From Cellulosimicrobium cellulans (GTDB lineage Bacteria > Actinomycetota > Actinomycetes > Actinomycetales > Cellulomonadaceae), in NCBI RefSeq assembly GCF_001722485.1, contig NZ_LWGL01000018.1, positions 1 through 33,274 on the forward strand: a stretch of DNA of 33,274 bases, written 5' to 3'. Positions 1 through 9,388 of the stretch are shown piece by piece; positions within the stretch are counted from its first letter, which is position 1; every line of letters begins with the position of its first letter. The translations under genes were made by a program, and so were the position numbers. Under the pieces are notes generated by a model, which had not been told where the DNA came from, searched no databases, and saw nothing but the letters and a program-made list of their open reading frames with translations.

Positions 1-1
1 G

Positions 2-46
2 CTGGCCGACGCGCTCGTGCCCGCCGCGGCCGGGCCGCGCGTCTGA
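2..46 (+). CDS. 3' end of an unidentified gene (partial)
   Basis: An open frame enters from the left edge and stops at TGA 44-46, giving the tail LADALVPAAAGPRV. Only 14 residues are visible, so no family can be assigned. A GC-rich inverted repeat starts 11 nt after the stop, which fits the 3' end of a gene convergent with the ABC-F gene. The frame choice rests on this context only. Confidence 0.35.
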   Translation: MADALVPAAAGPRV

Positions 47-56
47 CGGCGGCGCT

Positions 57-82
57 CGCCGGGCACCCGGGAGGTCCCGGCG
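57..82. terminator. Bidirectional terminator-like hairpin
   Basis: CGCCGGG (57-63) pairs with CCCGGCG (76-82); the loop contains a further CCCGGG. It lies between the stop of the partial plus-strand frame (46) and the stop of the minus-strand ABC-F gene (89). No T-tract follows, as is usual in high-GC genomes. Confidence 0.5.
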
Positions 83-88
83 CGGGGG

Positions 89-1711
<1,623 letters not shown>

Positions 1712-1718
1712 GGGGACC

Positions 1719-1724
1719 ACCCTA
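1719..1724 (-). promoter_or_regulatory. -10 box of ABC-F gene (leaderless)
   Basis: TAGGGT on the minus strand, 7 nt before GTG 1711, so transcription would begin at or next to the start codon. No convincing -35 is seen. Confidence 0.45.
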
Positions 1725-1767
1725 GGCGGCGCGAGGTGCCCGCACCGACGGCGTCGTGCCGGGGCGG

Positions 1768-1773
1768 TACCGT
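1768..1773 (+). promoter_or_regulatory. -10 box of DUF3054 gene (leaderless)
   Basis: TACCGT followed by 6 nt (CGAGGG) and ATG 1780. The same short stretch could act as a weak Shine-Dalgarno, so the two readings compete. Confidence 0.4.
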
Positions 1774-1779
1774 CGAGGG

Positions 1780-2208
1780 ATGAGCACCGCGTCTCCCCCG
1801 CGCTCCCCCGCCGGCCTCGTCGTGCTCGCCGCGCTCGCCGACCTCGTGTGCGTCCTCGTGCTCGCGACGGGCGGCCTCGCAGCCCACTCGCCGGGCGAGG
1901 GCGTGCTGCGGCTGCTGTACGTCGCGTGGCCGTTCGCGGCGGGCGCGCTCGCCGGGTGGCTCGTCACGCGCGCGTGGCGCCGGCCGTGGCGGCTGTGGCC
2001 GACGGGGGTCGTGGTGTGGGGCTGCGCGTGGGCGCTCGGGGTGCTCCTGCGCGTCCTCACGGGGCAGGGCGTCGCCCCGGCGTTCCAGCTCGTGTCGTTC
2101 GGCGTGCTCGCCGTGACGCTGCTCGGGTGGCGCGCGGTCGTCGCGCTCGTGGACGTGCTGCGCCCCGCGGGGCGGCGGCGCCGCGAGCGCGAGCTCGCGG
2201 GCCGCTGA
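1780..2208 (+). CDS. DUF3054 domain membrane protein
   Basis: A 142-residue integral membrane protein. Four hydrophobic stretches are visible (LVVLAALADLVCVLVL, LLYVAWPFAAGALAGWLV, LWPTGVVVWGCAWALGVLL, LVSFGVLAVTLLGWRAVVAL) and the tail is Arg-rich (RRRRERELAGR), predicted cytoplasmic. The D near the end of the first helix and the W-P-F-G-W pattern match DUF3054 proteins of Actinobacteria, whose function is not known. The ATG at 1780 is chosen over an upstream in-frame ATG at 1756 because the hydrophobic region begins soon after it and a -10 box lies 6 nt upstream. It diverges from the ABC-F gene and converges with rdgB. Confidence 0.85.
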   Translation: MSTASPPRSPAGLVVLAALADLVCVLVLATGGLAAHSPGEGVLRLLYVAWPFAAGALAGWLVTRAWRRPWRLWPTGVVVWGCAWALGVLLRVLTGQGVAPAFQLVSFGVLAVTLLGWRAVVALVDVLRPAGRRRRERELAGR

Positions 2209-2226
2209 CCCGCGGGGCGCGGGCGT

Positions 2227-2919
2227 CTACGGCCGGGCGAGCGCCGCGACGACCTCCGGCGCGAGCGCGCGGAAGGCCTTGCCGCGGTGGCTGATCGCGT
2301 TCTTCTCCGCGGGGTCGAGCTCGGCCGCCGAGCGGCGCGGGCCCGCCGCGCCGGACGCGGCACCGGGCTGCTCGTCGGGCTCGAGGACGGGGTCGTACCC
2401 GAACCCGTTCTCCCCGCGCGGCGCGGCCAGGAGCGTGCCGCGCATCTCGCCCGTGCGGACGACCTCGCGCCCGTCGGGCGTGACGAGCGCCGCCGCGCAC
2501 ACGAACCCGGCGCCGCGGTGCTCGGCGCGCACGTCGCGCAGCTGGGCGAGGAGGAGCTCGAGGTTCGCGACGTCGTCGCCGTGCCGCCCGGCCCAGCGCG
2601 CGCTGAAGATGCCGGGCGCGCCGCCGAGCACGTCGACGGCGAGGCCGGAGTCGTCCGCGACGGCGGGCAGCCCCGTCGCGGCGACGAGCGCGCGCGCCTT
2701 GATGAGCGCGTTCTCGGCGAACGTCACGCCGTCCTCGACCGGCTCGGGCGCGCCGACGTCGCCCGCGCTCACCACCTGCTCGGGCGCGAGGTCGAGCCCC
2801 GGGTGCGCGTCGAGCTCGGCCGCGAGGATCGCGCGCAGCTCGGCGAGCTTGCCGCGGTTGTGCGTCGCGAGGACGAGCCGCGCGCCGTCCGGCACCCGGA
2901 CGGGGGACGTGCCGCTCAC
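2227..2919 (-). CDS. rdgB: XTP/dITP diphosphatase (RdgB/HAM1 family)
   Basis: A 230-residue house-cleaning nucleotide pyrophosphatase that hydrolyses non-canonical purine triphosphates (ITP, dITP, XTP) to monophosphates and so keeps them out of DNA and RNA. The N-terminal [15 protein letters not shown] is the family's substrate-binding signature (T/S-x-N-x-x-K), [22 protein letters not shown] holds the metal-binding acidic residues, and [11 protein letters not shown] is the C-terminal family motif. It begins at GTG 2919, overlapping the rph stop by 4 nt (GTGA), so it is translationally coupled to rph. A Pro/Ala/Gly-rich insertion ([19 protein letters not shown]) just before the last motif makes it a little longer than the usual 195-205 residues. 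Confidence 0.95.
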   Translation of the reverse strand: MSGTSPVRVPDGARLVLATHNRGKLAELRAILAAELDAHPGLDLAPEQVVSAGDVGAPEPVEDGVTFAENALIKARALVAATGLPAVADDSGLAVDVLGGAPGIFSARWAGRHGDDVANLELLLAQLRDVRAEHRGAGFVCAAALVTPDGREVVRTGEMRGTLLAAPRGENGFGYDPVLEPDEQPGAASGAAGPRRSAAELDPAEKNAISHRGKAFRALAPEVVAALARP

Positions 2920-3689
2920 GCGCCCGCCTCGAGCGCGGCGCGCTGGATCGCGGTGAGCTCGGCCGTGCCGGCGACGGCGAGGTCGAGCAGCGCGTCGAGC
3001 TCCGCGCGGTCGAACGGCGCGTGCTCGGCCGTGCCCTGCACCTCGACGAACGTGCCCGACCCCGTGGTGACGACGTTCATGTCCGTCTCGGCGCGCACGT
3101 CCTCGACGTACGGCAGGTCGAGCATCGGGACGCCGTCGACGATGCCGACGCTCACGGCGGCGACCGAGTCGGTGAGCACGGGCCTGCCGCCGGACTTCAC
3201 GTGCCCGTGTCGCTGGCCCCACGCGACGGCGTCGGCGAGCGCGACGTAGGCGCCGGTGATCGCGGCGGTGCGCGTGCCGCCGTCGGCCTGGAGCACGTCG
3301 CAGTCGAGGACGATGGTGTTCTCCCCGAGGGCGGAGACGTCGATGATCGCGCGCAGCGAGCGCCCGATGAGGCGCGAGATCTCGTGGGTGCGGCCGCCGA
3401 TCTTGCCCTTGACCGACTCGCGCTGGCTGCGCTCGTTCGTCGCGCGCGGCAGCATCGCGTACTCGGCGGTGACCCAGCCCTCGCCCGAGCCCTTGCGCCA
3501 GCGCGGCACGCCCTCGGTGAACGACGCCGCGCACAGCACGCGCGTGCGGCCGAACTCGACGAGGACGCTGCCCTCGGCCTGGTCCAGCCAGTTGCGGGTG
3601 ATCGTCACGGGGCGGAGCTGGTCGGGCGCGCGGCCGTCGGCGCGCACGGCCGACGTGCCGGCCGTGCCGGCGGCAGGAGCAGTGGTCAT
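2916..3689 (-). CDS. rph: Ribonuclease PH
   Basis: A 257-residue phosphorolytic 3'-5' exoribonuclease that trims tRNA precursors. The start of the mature domain ([41 protein letters not shown]) and the phosphate-site region [15 protein letters not shown] are diagnostic. [25 protein letters not shown] is the conserved hexamerisation and RNA-contact region. Its ATG start lies 6 nt below a TAGGGT hexamer, so it probably has its own leaderless promoter in the gap after the MBL-hydrolase gene. Together with rdgB downstream and murI plus the MBL gene upstream it reproduces the conserved actinobacterial order murI, hydrolase, rph, rdgB. Confidence 0.97.
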   Translation of the reverse strand: MTTAPAAGTAGTSAVRADGRAPDQLRPVTITRNWLDQAEGSVLVEFGRTRVLCAASFTEGVPRWRKGSGEGWVTAEYAMLPRATNERSQRESVKGKIGGRTHEISRLIGRSLRAIIDVSALGENTIVLDCDVLQADGGTRTAAITGAYVALADAVAWGQRHGHVKSGGRPVLTDSVAAVSVGIVDGVPMLDLPYVEDVRAETDMNVVTTGSGTFVEVQGTAEHAPFDRAELDALLDLAVAGTAELTAIQRAALEAGA

Positions 3690-3695
3690 GCGGCC

Positions 3696-3701
3696 ACCCT
3701 A
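3696..3701 (-). promoter_or_regulatory. -10 box of rph (leaderless)
   Basis: TAGGGT on the minus strand followed by GGCCGC and ATG 3689. Identical hexamers precede the ABC-F and DUF4349 genes at the same spacing. Confidence 0.5.
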
Positions 3702-3754
3702 CCGACCGTCCTCGGGGTCGCCGGCCGCCGGTCCCGGGGGTCGCCGGGCGGTGG

Positions 3755-4585
3755 TCAGACGTCGAAGACGGCGCCCGTCGTCGCGACGTCCACGGGGCCC
3801 GCGTACGCCTCGACCGCCTCGGCCCGGGACCGCTCGGGGTCGTTCCACGCGGGCAGGTGCGTGAGCACGAGCCGGCGGGCTCCGGCGGCCGTCGCGACCT
3901 CCCCCGCGCGGCGACCGGTGAGGTGGATGCCGCGCTCGACGTCGTCGTCGCGGCCCTCGTGGAACGCGGCCTCGGACAGCAGCAGGTCGGCGTCGCGCGC
4001 GAGCTCGACCACGCCGTCGCACGCGTCGGTGTCGCCGGTGTAGGCGAGCACGGCCTGCTCGCCGGGACGCACGCTCGACGGCCCCGTGACGCGCACCCCG
4101 TACGCCTCGACCGGGTGGAACACGCGGAACGGCTCGAGCGTCATCGGCCCGACCTGCACGGGCGTGCCCGGCTCCCACGGGCGCACGTCGAGCTCGCCGC
4201 CCACCCCGTCGCCCGGCTCTGAGCCGTACGCCTCCTCGATGCGCCGTGCCGTGCCCGACGGCCCGAGCACCGGCAGCCGCGACGGCACGCCCGTGCGGCT
4301 CGAGCCGCGGACGGGGTGGTAGCGCAGGTACACGTACAGCCCGCACACGTCGACGAAGTGGTCCGGGTGCAGGTGCGACAGGGCGAGCGCGTCGACGTCG
4401 AGCGGGTCGACGAACCGCTGCAGCGCCCCGAGCGCCCCGTTGCCGAGGTCGAGCACGACGCTCCAGTCGCGCGCCTCGAAGCCCGCGGCGGCCGCCTCGG
4501 CGGCGGGCACCTGGACGAGGTAGGACGACGCGGGCGAGTCCGGGCCGGCGAAGGACCCGGAGCAGCCGACGGTGACGAGGCGCAT
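3755..4585 (-). CDS. MBL-fold metal-dependent hydrolase (Rv1339-like)
   Basis: A 276-residue metallo-beta-lactamase-fold enzyme. The core motif SHLHPDHFVD gives H71-x-H73-x-D75-H76 for two metal ions; further ligands are likely D in AYTGDTDACDG and H in LTHLPAWN. The fold and length resemble RNase Z-like and cyclic-nucleotide phosphodiesterase-like members. The position between murI and rph matches Mycobacterium tuberculosis Rv1339, which has been described as an atypical cAMP phosphodiesterase; extending that activity here is inference. It starts at ATG 4585, whose A is the last base of the murI stop (TGATG), so the two genes are coupled. A 110-nt gap containing the rph promoter follows. Confidence 0.9.
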   Translation of the reverse strand: MRLVTVGCSGSFAGPDSPASSYLVQVPAAEAAAAGFEARDWSVVLDLGNGALGALQRFVDPLDVDALALSHLHPDHFVDVCGLYVYLRYHPVRGSSRTGVPSRLPVLGPSGTARRIEEAYGSEPGDGVGGELDVRPWEPGTPVQVGPMTLEPFRVFHPVEAYGVRVTGPSSVRPGEQAVLAYTGDTDACDGVVELARDADLLLSEAAFHEGRDDDVERGIHLTGRRAGEVATAAGARRLVLTHLPAWNDPERSRAEAVEAYAGPVDVATTGAVFDV

Positions 4586-5388
4586 CAGGCGGCCTCCACG
4601 CTGAGGACCTCGGGGCCGAGGAACCGGCGCGCGAGGTGGTCGAACGGCTCGACGCTGCCCGTGGCGAGGAACCGGTGGCGCGGCGGGCCGGCGTCGCGCG
4701 AGCGCTCGAGGTCGTGCGCGACGAGCGTGCGGTAGACGTCCTTCGCCGTCTCCTCGGCGCTCGACACGAGCGTGACCTCCTCCCCCATGACGTAGGAGAT
4801 CGCGCCCGTGAGCAGCGGGTAGTGGGTGCAGCCGAGCACGAGCGTGTCGACGCCCGCGTCCCGGACCGGGTCCAGGTACTCGCGCGCCACGGACAGCACC
4901 TCGGGGCCCGACGTCACGCCGCTCTCGACGAGCCGCACGAACTCCGGGCAGGCCTGCGACGTGACGGTCAGCCCCGGCGTCACGGCGAACGCGTCGTCGT
5001 ACGCGCGCGAGGTGACCGTGGCGCGCGTGCCGATCACGCCGACGTGCCCGTTGCGCGTCGCCGCGACCGCGCGCCGCGCCGCCGGCAGGATCACCTCGAC
5101 GACCGGCAGGCCGTGCCGCTGGGTGTACCGCTCGCGCGCGTCGCGCAGCACCGCGGACGACGCCGAGTTGCACGCGATGACGAGCATCTTGACGCCGTCG
5201 TCGACGAGCTGGTCCATGATCGCGAGCGCCATCGCGCGCACGGCGGCGAGCGGCTTCGGCCCGTACGGGCCGTTGGCGGTGTCCCCGATGTAGAGCAGGG
5301 ACTCGTTCGGCAGCTGGTCGAGGATCGCGCGCGCCACCGTCAGACCGCCCACGCCCGAGTCGAAGATGCCGATGGGAGCGTCGTTCAC
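4585..5388 (-). CDS. murI: Glutamate racemase
   Basis: A 267-residue cofactor-independent racemase supplying D-glutamate for peptidoglycan. The two catalytic cysteines are in VIACNSAS (C73) and LGCTHYP (C187, with T188 and H189), and the N-terminal [11 protein letters not shown] carries the substrate-contacting D10-S11. Length is normal for the family. It starts at GTG 5388, overlapping the ctaG stop by 4 nt, and ends on the start codon of the MBL hydrolase, so it is embedded in a coupled operon. Confidence 0.97.
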   Translation of the reverse strand: MNDAPIGIFDSGVGGLTVARAILDQLPNESLLYIGDTANGPYGPKPLAAVRAMALAIMDQLVDDGVKMLVIACNSASSAVLRDARERYTQRHGLPVVEVILPAARRAVAATRNGHVGVIGTRATVTSRAYDDAFAVTPGLTVTSQACPEFVRLVESGVTSGPEVLSVAREYLDPVRDAGVDTLVLGCTHYPLLTGAISYVMGEEVTLVSSAEETAKDVYRTLVAHDLERSRDAGPPRHRFLATGSVEPFDHLARRFLGPEVLSVEAA

Positions 5389-6278
5389 CCGCCCGAGCCT
5401 AGTGCGGGTGACGCGGAGCGACCGTCCGCGCGACCGACGTCACCCTGTGGCAGCGCCCACACGCCGCCGGACGCGTCCCGCCTGCGTCCGCGAGCCCGGT
5501 ACCAGCCGGCGAAGAGCGCGACGGCGAGCGCGACCTCGGCGAGGTCGCCGCCGTAGTACATCCACTGCGCGGCCGACTCGACCTCGGCCGCCGTGTGGTG
5601 GCCGCCCGGCGGGAGCTCGCCGGCGCGCGCGTACAGGAGCTTGGCGAGGTAGGCGTGCGCCCCCGCCGCGAGCACGAGGGCGACGACGCGCACGCGCACG
5701 CCGGGACGGTGCGGCGCCGGGTCGGGTCCTGCGACCGCCCACGTGAAGAGCGTGCCGGCGAGGACGAAGTGCACGTTCACCACCCCGTGCAGCAGCGTGC
5801 TCGACATGCTCGCGGCGTACAGCCCGGTGAGGTACAGCACGTAGAGACCGCCCATGTCGACCACGCCCGCGACGAGCGGGTGGGACAGCACGCGCACGGG
5901 GAGGCTGCGCAGGACCGCGGCGACCTGTCGCCGGCCCGCCGTCGTGGCCGCGCCGAGCAGCAGCGTCACGGGTGCGCCGAGCACCAGCCCCAGCGGCGCG
6001 TACATGCCGAGCAGCAGGTGCTGGACCATGTGCCCGCGGGCGTCGGCGTGCGCGAGGTCGGCGACCGGCGGGGACACCGCGAGCGCCAGCAGCGCCGAGC
6101 CGGCCGCCCAGGCCGCGGTCCGCCCGCGGCCCCAGCGCCGGCCCAGGGCCCGCTCGCGACGGGCGACGAGCGCCAGGTACGCCCCCACGAGCACCGCGAG
6201 GACGAGGACGGGCACGAGCCAGCCGACGACGTCCGGCGCCGCGCCGTGCGCCGGCGGGTGGTGGACGTGGGTGGTCAC
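5385..6278 (-). CDS. Cytochrome c oxidase assembly protein, CtaG (caa3 type)
   Basis: A 297-residue multi-pass membrane protein of the CtaG_Bsu / caa3_CtaG family, linked to assembly of haem-copper oxidases. About seven hydrophobic helices are visible, beginning [21 protein letters not shown]. Conserved His residues lie in [20 protein letters not shown], in [17 protein letters not shown] and in the HHTAAEVE loop before [21 protein letters not shown]; these are candidates for copper handling. The start GTG 6278 overlaps the upstream DUF2243 stop by 4 nt. A His-rich N-terminus ([14 protein letters not shown]) precedes the first helix. DUF2243 and CtaG genes are commonly neighbours, suggesting joint function in respiratory membrane biogenesis. 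Confidence 0.9.
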   Translation of the reverse strand: MTTHVHHPPAHGAAPDVVGWLVPVLVLAVLVGAYLALVARRERALGRRWGRGRTAAWAAGSALLALAVSPPVADLAHADARGHMVQHLLLGMYAPLGLVLGAPVTLLLGAATTAGRRQVAAVLRSLPVRVLSHPLVAGVVDMGGLYVLYLTGLYAASMSSTLLHGVVNVHFVLAGTLFTWAVAGPDPAPHRPGVRVRVVALVLAAGAHAYLAKLLYARAGELPPGGHHTAAEVESAAQWMYYGGDLAEVALAVALFAGWYRARGRRRDASGGVWALPQGDVGRADGRSASPALGSGG

Positions 6279-6772
6279 GCGCCCGGCACCGGGGCCGCAC
6301 CCTCGCCGCGGCTGCGCACGGCCAGCACCACGCCGACCGCCAGCAGCACGAGGCCCGCGCCGTTCCACGCGAGGTCGTACGGCAGGAGGTCGACGCCGTA
6401 GCGCACCTCGTGCAGGCCGAGCACCTTGTGGTTGACGAGCCCGTCGAACAGCTGGAAACCGCCCAGACCGAGGAACGCGCCGGCCCACGCGGAGCGCGGC
6501 GCGAGCGCCCGGCGACGGCGCAGGTCCGCGAACCAGAAGAAGCCGCCGACGACGAGCACGAGCTCGGCGGCGTGCAGCAGCCCGTCCGACAGCAGCGCCA
6601 CGTCGGTCGTCGACCGGTCGTAGAAGTGGTGCCACGCCAGGAGCTGGTGGAAGACGATCTCGTCGACCGCCGCCATCACCCCGACCCCGATCAGCGCCGT
6701 CGCGAGCATCGAGGCCCGGCGCGCCGACCGGGCGCCACCGACCGCCGTCGGACCGTCCACGCTCCCCACCAC
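6275..6772 (-). CDS. DUF2243 domain membrane protein
   Basis: A membrane protein of about 165 residues with four hydrophobic helices. The motif DEIVFHQLLAWHHFYDRST, followed by DGLLHAAELVLVVGGFFW and FQLFDGLVNHKVLGLHEVR, is typical of DUF2243; its several His residues suggest metal or haem association but no activity is established. Three in-frame GTG codons occur at the start; GTG 6769 has the best-spaced Shine-Dalgarno (GGAGG, 6 nt), so the true N-terminus may be one codon shorter than given. It lies 31 nt after the DUF2017 gene and overlaps ctaG by 4 nt. Confidence 0.85.
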   Translation of the reverse strand: MVGSVDGPTAVGGARSARRASMLATALIGVGVMAAVDEIVFHQLLAWHHFYDRSTTDVALLSDGLLHAAELVLVVGGFFWFADLRRRRALAPRSAWAGAFLGLGGFQLFDGLVNHKVLGLHEVRYGVDLLPYDLAWNGAGLVLLAVGVVLAVRSRGEGAAPVPGA

Positions 6773-6803
6773 CTTCCTCCCGAGGTTCCTCCCGCGCCGA
6801 CCG

Positions 6804-7481
6804 TCAGCCCCGGGCGTCCCCGTGCCCCGCCCGCAGGTCCGCGAGCATCCCGTCCACGAGCGACTCCTGCAGCAGGCCGGTGAGCAGGAACACGCTCACG
6901 AGGAAGCGGCGCGCCGCCCGCCCGTCGAGGTCGTCGTCGAGCCCCGGCCCCTCCTCGCCCTCGGCGTCGAGCTCGTCGTACAGGCCCTCCACCTGGTCGT
7001 CCGTGCGCAGGTCGAGCCGCTCGGCGAGCACGAGACGCACGTCCGTCAGCGCGCCCGCCACCCGGCGCGCCGTGTCGCGCGGCACGACGAACGGCGCCGC
7101 CGACGCGGGCTCGCCGTCGACGAGCATCTGCCCCAGGAGCACGAGCCGGTCCACCTTCTCCGACGCGAGGTCCGCCTGCGTGAAGCGGCGGAACTCCGCG
7201 GCGACGTCCGCGTCGTCGGACGCGTCCGGCAGCAGGCGGCGCACCGCCGGGTCGGTCGGCACTGCCCCCGCCGCGTCCGGCCGCCCCGCCGGGGCCGGGC
7301 CCGTCCACCCCGGGGGCGCCCACGCACCGTCGGCCCCCGGGTCCCCGGACGCGCCGCCGTGCGGTCCCACCTCGTCCTGCAGCATCTGCGCGACGTCGCC
7401 CGCGACCTGCGCGAGCACGATCCGCTCCGACGGCTCCAGCTCGGCGACGTACCCGAGCGCCTCGGGCCGGAACGGCCTCAC
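6804..7481 (-). CDS. DUF2017 family protein
   Basis: A 225-residue soluble protein of the DUF2017 family, known almost only from Actinobacteria and nearly always directly downstream of clpS. It opens with [35 protein letters not shown] Pro/Gly/Ala-rich low-complexity stretch (about residues 39-65) is followed by the conserved [25 protein letters not shown] and a helical C-terminal half with [12 protein letters not shown]. The start GTG 7481 overlaps the clpS stop by 4 nt. No catalytic motif is apparent; a role tied to ClpS/ClpCP proteolysis is suggested by neighbourhood only. Confidence 0.85.
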   Translation of the reverse strand: MRPFRPEALGYVAELEPSERIVLAQVAGDVAQMLQDEVGPHGGASGDPGADGAWAPPGWTGPAPAGRPDAAGAVPTDPAVRRLLPDASDDADVAAEFRRFTQADLASEKVDRLVLLGQMLVDGEPASAAPFVVPRDTARRVAGALTDVRLVLAERLDLRTDDQVEGLYDELDAEGEEGPGLDDDLDGRAARRFLVSVFLLTGLLQESLVDGMLADLRAGHGDARG

Positions 7482-7813
7482 GAGGCGTCGCTCCGCTGCA
7501 TCGTCGCCCACAGGCCGTACGAGTGCATCGCCTGCACGTCGACCTCCATGCGCTCGCGGTCGCCGGTCGACACGACCGCACGGCCCTCCTGGTGGACCTG
7601 CATCATCAGCTGGTTCGCGCGCGGGGGCGGGTAGCCGAAGTACGACTCGAACACGTACGCGACGTAGCTCATGAGGTTCACCGGGTCGTTCCACACGAGG
7701 GTCACCCACGGCGGCTCGGTGGCCACGTCGAGGTCGGTGCGCGTCGCCTCGTCGGGGACGGCCACGGACGCCCGCGGCACCACGGCGCGCGTGCTGGTCG
7801 GGTGGAGGCTCAC
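7478..7813 (-). CDS. clpS: ATP-dependent Clp protease adaptor ClpS
   Basis: A 111-residue N-recognin that hands N-degron substrates to the ClpC/ClpA unfoldase. The family core is clear: [26 protein letters not shown] contains the D/N residues that bind the substrate alpha-amino group, followed by [36 protein letters not shown]. The first 30 or so residues are a variable extension, as usual. The start is GTG 7813; TACAGT lies 6 nt before it, implying a leaderless mRNA. It is divergent from the nicotinate phosphoribosyltransferase gene with a 66-nt shared promoter region, an arrangement conserved in Actinobacteria. Confidence 0.95.
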   Translation of the reverse strand: MSLHPTSTRAVVPRASVAVPDEATRTDLDVATEPPWVTLVWNDPVNLMSYVAYVFESYFGYPPPRANQLMMQVHQEGRAVVSTGDRERMEVDVQAMHSYGLWATMQRSDAS

Positions 7814-7819
7814 CCCACC

Positions 7820-7825
7820 ACTGTA
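7820..7825 (-). promoter_or_regulatory. -10 box of clpS (leaderless)
   Basis: TACAGT on the minus strand, 6 nt (GGTGGG) before GTG 7813. Confidence 0.45.
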
Positions 7826-7866
7826 TTTGCCCCTCCGCCGGCTGCCCGTCGGACGCGGACCTGCCC

Positions 7867-7872
7867 TAGGTT
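7867..7872 (+). promoter_or_regulatory. -10 box of the NAPRTase gene (leaderless)
   Basis: TAGGTT followed by TGTCCCC and ATG 7880; no Shine-Dalgarno is present, which supports a leaderless start. Confidence 0.5.
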
Positions 7873-7879
7873 TGTCCCC

Positions 7880-9307
7880 ATGAGCCTCCCCCACCAGGGC
7901 AGCGCCGCCCTGCCGACGACGGTCGACGCCCTCGTGCTCGACCGCATCCCCGCCCCCGCGAGCGACCTCGCCCCCTCGGCGTCGACGGCGCTCCTCACGG
8001 ACCGGTACGAGCTCACGATGCTCGAGGCGGCGCTCGCCGACGGGACCGCCCACCGGCACTGCCTCTTCGAGGTCTTCACGCGCCGGCTCCCCGCGGGCCG
8101 CCGGTACGGCGTGCTCGCCGGGACCGGGCGCGTCCTCGAGGCGCTGCCGTCGTTCCGGTTCACCTCGTACGAGCTCGACTGGCTGAGCGACAACGGCGTC
8201 GTCGGCGAGCGCACGCTCGAGTACCTGGCGGACTACCGCTTCACCGGCTCGATCACCGGGTACGCGGAGGGCGAGGTCTTCTTCCCGCACTCCCCCGTCA
8301 TGCTCGTGGAGGGCACGTTCGCCGAGTCCGTCGTCCTCGAGACGCTCGTGCTGTCCGTCCTCAACTACGACTCGGCGATCGCGTCCGCGGCGTCCCGCAT
8401 GACGAGCGCCGCCGTCGACCGGCCGTGCCTCGAGATGGGGGCGCGCCGCGCGAACGAGCAGGCCGCGGTCGCCGCCGCCCGCGCCGCCGTCGTCGCCGGG
8501 TTCGCCGGGACGTCCAACCTCGAGGCGGGGCGCCGCTACGGGCTGCCCACCATCGGCACCGCGGCCCACGCCTTCACGCTCCTGCACGACGACGAGGAGT
8601 CCGCCTTCGCGTCCCAGGTCGCCGCGCAGGGCCCCGGCACGACGCTCCTCGTCGACACGTACGACGTGCGCCAGGGCGTCGAGAACGCGGTGCGCGCCGC
8701 CGGCACGGGGCTCGGCGCGGTGCGTCTCGACTCCGGCGACCTCGGGGTGCTCGCCGTCGAGGTGCGGCGCCAGCTCGACGCGCTCGGCGCCCGCGACACG
8801 CGGATCACCGTGACGTCGGACCTCGACGAGTACGCGATCGCGTCGCTCGCCGCCGCGCCCGTCGACTCGTACGGCGTCGGCACGTCCCTCGTCACGGGGT
8901 CGGGCGCGCCGACGTGCGGCATGGTCTACAAGCTCGTCGCGCGCTCGAACGGCTCCGGGGTGCTCGAGCCCGTCGCGAAGGCGTCGGCGGCGAAGACGAG
9001 CGCGGGCGGGCGCAAGGCCGCCGCGCGCCGCTACGACGACGACGGCCGGGCCGTCGAGGAGCTGCTCGTGACCGGCCCGGACCTCGCCGTGCGGGACTGG
9101 GACCCCGAGCAGGAGGAGGGCGACGTGCGGCCGCTGCACGTGCCGCTCGTCGTCGACGGCGCGGTCGACTCGCGCTGGGTCGGGTCCTACGGCGTGGAGA
9201 ACGCGGCGGAACGCCACCGCGAGGCGCGCGCCGAGCTGCCGCGCGGGGCGCGCCGCCTGTCGGCGGGCGACCCCGCCATCCCGACGACCGTCCGCACGCT
9301 CGCGTAG
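7880..9307 (+). CDS. pncB: Nicotinate phosphoribosyltransferase
   Basis: A 475-residue enzyme converting nicotinate and PRPP to nicotinate mononucleotide, the entry step of the Preiss-Handler NAD salvage route. [18 protein letters not shown] is the conserved N-terminal block, [12 protein letters not shown] and [15 protein letters not shown] follow, and [27 protein letters not shown] contains the active-site region. VRLDSGDLG and [23 protein letters not shown] form the phosphate-binding part of the barrel. The first 38 residues (Ala/Pro/Ser-rich) are not part of the conserved fold and may be a poorly conserved extension. The gene is transcribed away from clpS and ends at a tandem repeat and GC hairpin. 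Confidence 0.96.
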   Translation: MSLPHQGSAALPTTVDALVLDRIPAPASDLAPSASTALLTDRYELTMLEAALADGTAHRHCLFEVFTRRLPAGRRYGVLAGTGRVLEALPSFRFTSYELDWLSDNGVVGERTLEYLADYRFTGSITGYAEGEVFFPHSPVMLVEGTFAESVVLETLVLSVLNYDSAIASAASRMTSAAVDRPCLEMGARRANEQAAVAAARAAVVAGFAGTSNLEAGRRYGLPTIGTAAHAFTLLHDDEESAFASQVAAQGPGTTLLVDTYDVRQGVENAVRAAGTGLGAVRLDSGDLGVLAVEVRRQLDALGARDTRITVTSDLDEYAIASLAAAPVDSYGVGTSLVTGSGAPTCGMVYKLVARSNGSGVLEPVAKASAAKTSAGGRKAAARRYDDDGRAVEELLVTGPDLAVRDWDPEQEEGDVRPLHVPLVVDGAVDSRWVGSYGVENAAERHREARAELPRGARRLSAGDPAIPTTVRTLA

Positions 9308-9313
9308 CCGTAC

Positions 9314-9345
9314 CGACCGGAGACCCGACCGACGGGAGACCCGAC
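9314..9345 (+). repeat. Two tandem 16-nt repeats
   Basis: CGACCGGAGACCCGAC (9314-9329) and CGACGGGAGACCCGAC (9330-9345) are adjacent and differ at one base. They lie between the pncB stop and its terminator hairpin. Probably slippage-derived; no function is evident. Confidence 0.6.
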
Positions 9346-9360
9346 CGGCCGGGAGTCGTC

Positions 9361-9384
9361 CGCCCGCCCGGGGCCGGGCGGGCG
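9361..9384. terminator. Bidirectional terminator between convergent genes
   Basis: CGCCCGCCCG (9361-9370) pairs perfectly with CGGGCGGGCG (9375-9384) around a 4-nt loop. It separates the ends of pncB (9307) and the helicase gene (9389). Confidence 0.7.
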
Positions 9385-9388
9385 ACGG